This document shows positions 60,770 to 64,000 of a DNA stretch of 64,000 bases, one piece after another (position 1 is the stretch's first letter; each line of letters begins with the position of its first letter). The position numbers and the translations under genes are program-made. The notes below the pieces were generated by a model. It saw only the letters and a program-made list of their open reading frames with translations. It had not been told where the DNA came from and did not search any database. This DNA comes from Haemonchus contortus (taxonomy: Eukaryota; Nematoda; Chromadorea; Rhabditida; Trichostrongylidae), in the NCBI GenBank assembly GCA_000469685.2, contig LS997565.1, positions 24,670,272 through 24,734,271 of the forward strand, given 5' to 3'.

Positions 60770-61450
60770 ATACCAAAGTAGCAGGACCACCCCGCGAATG
60801 AAACTTCTTATTGAGTCTCTGGTAACCTAGAAGGGAATGATTGAGGTTGGCTGCACTAAAAAGCATCGAAGGTTAATGTGCCCGTTCAAAGTTCGTATGA
60901 AGTGCGACATAGAATGGACTTCAAAATGGACTACCACTACGAGGCAGCACTGAAAATGACCTCTGGAAACTTCTACAGGGAATTTGAGAAAGGTTGCGAT
61001 TTTTCCAGTTCTTTCCAATGAAAGGGAATCATTCGGAGAAAGTCTCGGGAGCCTATCTTCAGGGGTTATACCGGGTTTCAATAAGGGAAACAACTGAAAA
61101 CCAAATTCCACTCGAAATAATCTTTCACGGGAAGTGTTGTTATACTCACTGAATTGAAGGGGAGGTGAATACAGCATGTTGATGACCGTAAATATCAACG
61201 GGGAAGAACGTTACGATGCGCCTTTCGAAGGAAGCAGCAGGAGGTAACGCGAATCAATCTGCACAATGGCGATGATTACAACGGATAAAGCATAGCAACA
61301 GCGTGAAGGGAGACGTTTCAACAGTCAACACTGTGTGCTCCCCTTTCCTGACTCTCATGCCTCATACGTTGTATCTCACCTGTAAGGGTAGGAACCCACA
61401 ACCAAAGCGTCTTTTTGAACGAACACCAAGCCCATACTAATACAATACTA
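60770..61450 (-). other. Exon-like segments, minus strand (unidentified gene?)
   Basis: Several segments combine good splice sites with protein-like translation. One, ending at 61,381 before CAG|GTGAGA, reads GLVFVQKDALVVGSYPYR. A second, about 61,260-61,151, follows GTGCAG and ends at a GTGAGT donor; it reads SFERRIVTFFPVDIYGHQHA if one indel is allowed. A third, below a 56-bp intron, is open for more than 200 bases (EDRLPRLSPNDSLSLERTGK). Phases do not join cleanly and I recognise no family. It may be a real gene with sequence errors, or a pseudogene. Confidence 0.3.
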
Positions 61451-62552
61451 ATAGTCATTCAGAAGTCTTATAAGGAAATCCATCTATCTACAGATATACC
61501 GAACCTTTTCTGAATTGCCACTAGTTGACATTACTTATCGCTTTAACTGATAACTAGTTATATTTCAGCGGATCACGTAGACTCTTCCATACTCTGAGCT
61601 TGGGCACTACTGCTATTCTTGCCCAAGTAGAAACGCTATCCCAGGGTGAATAAACCCGAATCGCGTTCTCTCTCCAAAGCCTAAGTGGAATCTTCGCTTT
61701 TCGACTGCGTGTTGGTTGGAACATTACCAATACTGTGTTTCTAACGGTAGATTTGTAAGCAGAAGCCAATCACAGGCATTCCACACACGTTCAACCACTT
61801 AGAACTTCATTTACGTATACAAGTACTCCACAAGTTGCTCATTTTCGAGGTTATATCGGAAAGGTTTCGAAGACAACAATGAGTTCTACACCACATGCTC
61901 TAATCACAACTAATAATCAGGAACACCAGAACAGGAAAAAGCGAAAGCTTTCACGCAACCATAATCCAGTTTAAATAGTCACTCTGACTGAATGATTCAC
62001 TGCTTCCGGGCGTACTGTAAGGGTGATTGAAAGAACAGTTAAAGTGCAACTTCATTAATCCGCCACCGCAACAACTTTTTTTATACATAGCTAATGACAA
62101 ACTTATCGTAATATATCACACATAGAAAGGAATTACTCATTATACTGAATCGAGTAGCAAAGATGAATGGGCCTACCAAGGACTAGAATTCTCGGTGGCT
62201 CATCCTCATCGCTCAAGAAAGGCAATAGTAGCTGGAATCGTTGAGAGGAAGGTGAGACTCCCATTACGGAAGCGGAGCATCAGCGAACACGCGTCGTAGT
62301 GATTTAGCGTGAAGGCGTCACGAAGCACCGCCCATAATGAGGAGGCGTGGCAATGGACTGTGAGGAAGCCGAGCCCAATTAAGCACATTTGAAAGCAAAT
62401 AAGTGAAAAATCGGCGAAACCGCATCCCATGCCACTGTCTGTCTGGGCGCTACCCAGACATTTAGCTGAAATAAAATCATTTAGTGCAAAAAAAAAACGA
62501 GACAACGAAGTTTTAAGAAGCAGAGACTATCAATAAAACGAAATAAAATATC
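61451..62552. other. Intergenic, nothing secure
   Basis: Minus-strand ORFs at 61,554-61,769 and 62,206-62,505 (Cys-rich, hydrophobic) are open but lack convincing starts, splice sites or motifs. Confidence 0.4.
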
Positions 62553-62756
62553 GTGCCCGTCAAGGCCGAACAAGTAGAAAAAGATCCTCACCTGCCTCAT
62601 CCTCCCCCTGCCATTGGCGGACACGACATACCGCTTGAACGAGGTAAACCACCTATGTTGCGACGGAATCCTCCTAAAAATGTGTTTATCAAAACGACCG
62701 TTTCATTAGCTATTGGTCTCATCAAGTATTATCTCGATCCTTTCGAAAAGGCTTGA
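62553..62756 (+). CDS. Small putative membrane protein, unidentified (start uncertain)
   Basis: A 67-codon frame has a Pro/His-rich N-terminal half (HLPHPPPAIGGHDIPLERGK) and then one predicted membrane segment (VFIKTTVSLAIGLIKYYLD) before a short charged tail. The first codon in the open frame is GTG, and an in-frame stop lies 9 bases upstream, so either the true ATG was altered or upstream exons join at an acceptor such as GTCAAG. An AATAAA 38 bases after the stop supports a real 3' end. The size and shape recall small inner-mitochondrial-membrane subunits, but I cannot assign a family. Confidence 0.45.
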   Translation: MPVKAEQVEKDPHLPHPPPAIGGHDIPLERGKPPMLRRNPPKNVFIKTTVSLAIGLIKYYLDPFEKA

Positions 62757-62793
62757 TTATGTGTTATAATAATAAGAGTTTCACGATGTGGAG

Positions 62794-62799
62794 AATAAA
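62794..62799 (+). promoter_or_regulatory. Candidate poly(A) signal after small ORF
   Basis: AATAAA follows the 62,756 stop at a typical nematode distance. Positional evidence only. Confidence 0.5.
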
Positions 62800-63234
62800 A
62801 ATGGGAGGGTTCAAAGAAACTGTATGTAGTCAGCTCATAGACACACATACAATCGTATTTAACCCGGGCCTTTAAAAGCGCTCGCCTCTGAGTTCCGTCC
62901 ACTTAGAAAGGCAACCTCTTTTACTTACCAATCCCATATGTGTTTCAATCTTACCTTTGTCATAGTTATGTAGTCTAGGCCACTGCGACAGCACATAAAT
63001 AGTCCTGACATGACCGTGTTCAACGATTAGAGAATCCTCTCTTTCTGTTTCAGCATTTTGTGGGTTTCCGTATTTATCCTTTTTCGAAGAATATGCCACA
63101 AAGGAAGGGAGATGAATGTTTTGCCTCTCTGTCTGGAGCATTTTAAATTTAAATTTTAATGGTAAAAGTTAAAATAGGCATGACTTCACTGACTGTCTGG
63201 AGCACTTTGAACTAATAAATTACATTTCTTTCAG
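62800..63234. other. Intergenic, nothing recognised
   Basis: Two short direct repeats of CTGTCTGGAGCA(T/C)TTT flank an A/T-rich patch (63,128-63,210). No gene is seen. Confidence 0.4.
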
Positions 63235-63375
63235 CGACATGACTTCGATGACTCCACCTCAGTCATATCATTTCCACTCTGTCCAATAACTCAGTTTTAT
63301 GAGACCCGATTGGTAGCTATATTTCACGATTACGTTCCGCATTGGGCAGGAATGCTTAATCGTGCTCGATTGAAG
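63235..63375 (+). CDS. Orphan exon candidate, + strand
   Basis: A strong acceptor (ATTTCTTTCAG) opens a frame reading HDFDDSTSVISFPLCPITQF and then FHDYVPHWAGMLNRARLK. The frame meets GCAAGT, which matches the rarer GC-type donor used in nematodes. No upstream or downstream partner exon is recognised within the window, and the family is unknown; partner exons could lie beyond the right edge. Confidence 0.35.
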
Positions 63376-64000
63376 GCAAGTCTTCCTTCTCAGATACAAC
63401 TCCATCCCCTCCCCCATTCCCTCCTCTTTTTTAACGACTGGTTACGTTAGCCACAAACACAACAATGCTCACTGAAACATCTCGGACCAGAAGTGTGCAC
63501 ATTAGTCGCAGCCTTACGTCTCATATGATCTGCTATCATCCCTAAAGCGATCCGATATATGGAGGTTTTATGTAGAGGTGATCACTTTTTTTGAGTACAC
63601 TTTCAAGCTCGGCAACATAGGCACGGTTTTTTGATCGTTCACTCTCTTCCTCGAAAAAGGCTTCTGATACTGAGATGAAAAGCCGGACTACGGGTATTAC
63701 AAGCGAGATTTTGACAATAAGAGTTTTGGTTATGAGTTGGAATGCACAACCACAACCACGATAGCTTCAAGGCGACCCGGCCGCTGCGCCAAGGGGCAAC
63801 TATCTGTCAGCTTTCGCCATTAAATGCCACATTTCGTCTCTGGTGAAAGGAGTATCACAGGGGAGCAGTGTCTCGAACAACTGCAACCTATTGGCAAGGG
63901 GAGGGCACCAGGTAGGAGAAACTTTAAAGATGTACATCGCCCCATGTGTATTTGAACGCTGACAGCAATGTGTGAAACTACTCTACGAACACGGTTGTAA
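63376..64000. other. Right end of window, nothing recognised
   Basis: No secure ORF, repeat or RNA gene is seen. Confidence 0.4.

Noticed and set aside
62206..62505. 99-codon minus-strand hydrophobic ORF
   Set aside because: No convincing start context, splice partner or family; alternative frames look equally plausible.

Overview
This window is nuclear DNA from a nematode, most likely a clade V strongylid (hookworm-like) parasite. The evidence is long, repeat-rich intergenic DNA, many short introns with TTTCAG or TTTTAG acceptors, nematode-style RTE, mariner and Tc/maT transposon remains, and a basement-membrane gene split into about 37 exons. The organism is inferred; the sequence does not name it.

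Two protein-coding genes are secure, both on the + strand. The first, at 9,806-22,205, is a complete laminin beta chain (lam-1/LAMB1-like, about 1,790 aa). It runs from signal peptide through the LN domain, LE repeats, domain IV, more LE repeats and coiled coil II, then the Cys-rich beta knob, coiled coil I and a C-terminal Cys. The second, at 29,058-40,391, is a mitochondrial class I peptide-chain release factor (mtRF1a/MTRF1L-like, about 390 aa) in 7 exons, with a PxT-type (PLT) codon-recognition tripeptide and a catalytic GGQ loop. Both reading frames are broken by isolated 1-nt indels, several in homopolymers. These look like base-level assembly errors rather than pseudogenisation, because splice sites and frames are otherwise intact.

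Layout: 1-9.8 kb is gene-poor, with short tandem duplications, a SINE and a TIR element. 9.8-22.2 kb is laminin beta, with a full-length dead mariner in intron 24. 22.2-29 kb is intergenic and holds decayed RTE pieces in both orientations. 29-40.4 kb is the release factor, whose introns carry a 1.29-kb Tc/maT element, a SINE, a direct duplication and two long fold-back elements. 40.4-64 kb is a mosaic of SINEs, MITEs and transposase relics. Weak signs of further genes appear there: a minus-strand P-loop exon near 57.7 kb, minus-strand exon-like segments near 61.2-61.4 kb, a small + strand membrane-protein ORF with a poly(A) signal near 62.6 kb, and an orphan + strand exon near 63.3 kb.

The two secure genes have no functional link: one product is secreted to the basement membrane and the other acts in mitochondrial translation. 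I found no CRISPR array, rRNA, bona fide tRNA, operon of linked functions, or convincingly new biological system. The most noteworthy structures are transposon-related: a tRNA-derived SINE family, a MULE-type MITE with a 9-bp target-site duplication that is also nested in a transposase, a TTAA-flanked TIR family, and paired fold-back elements inside a gene.
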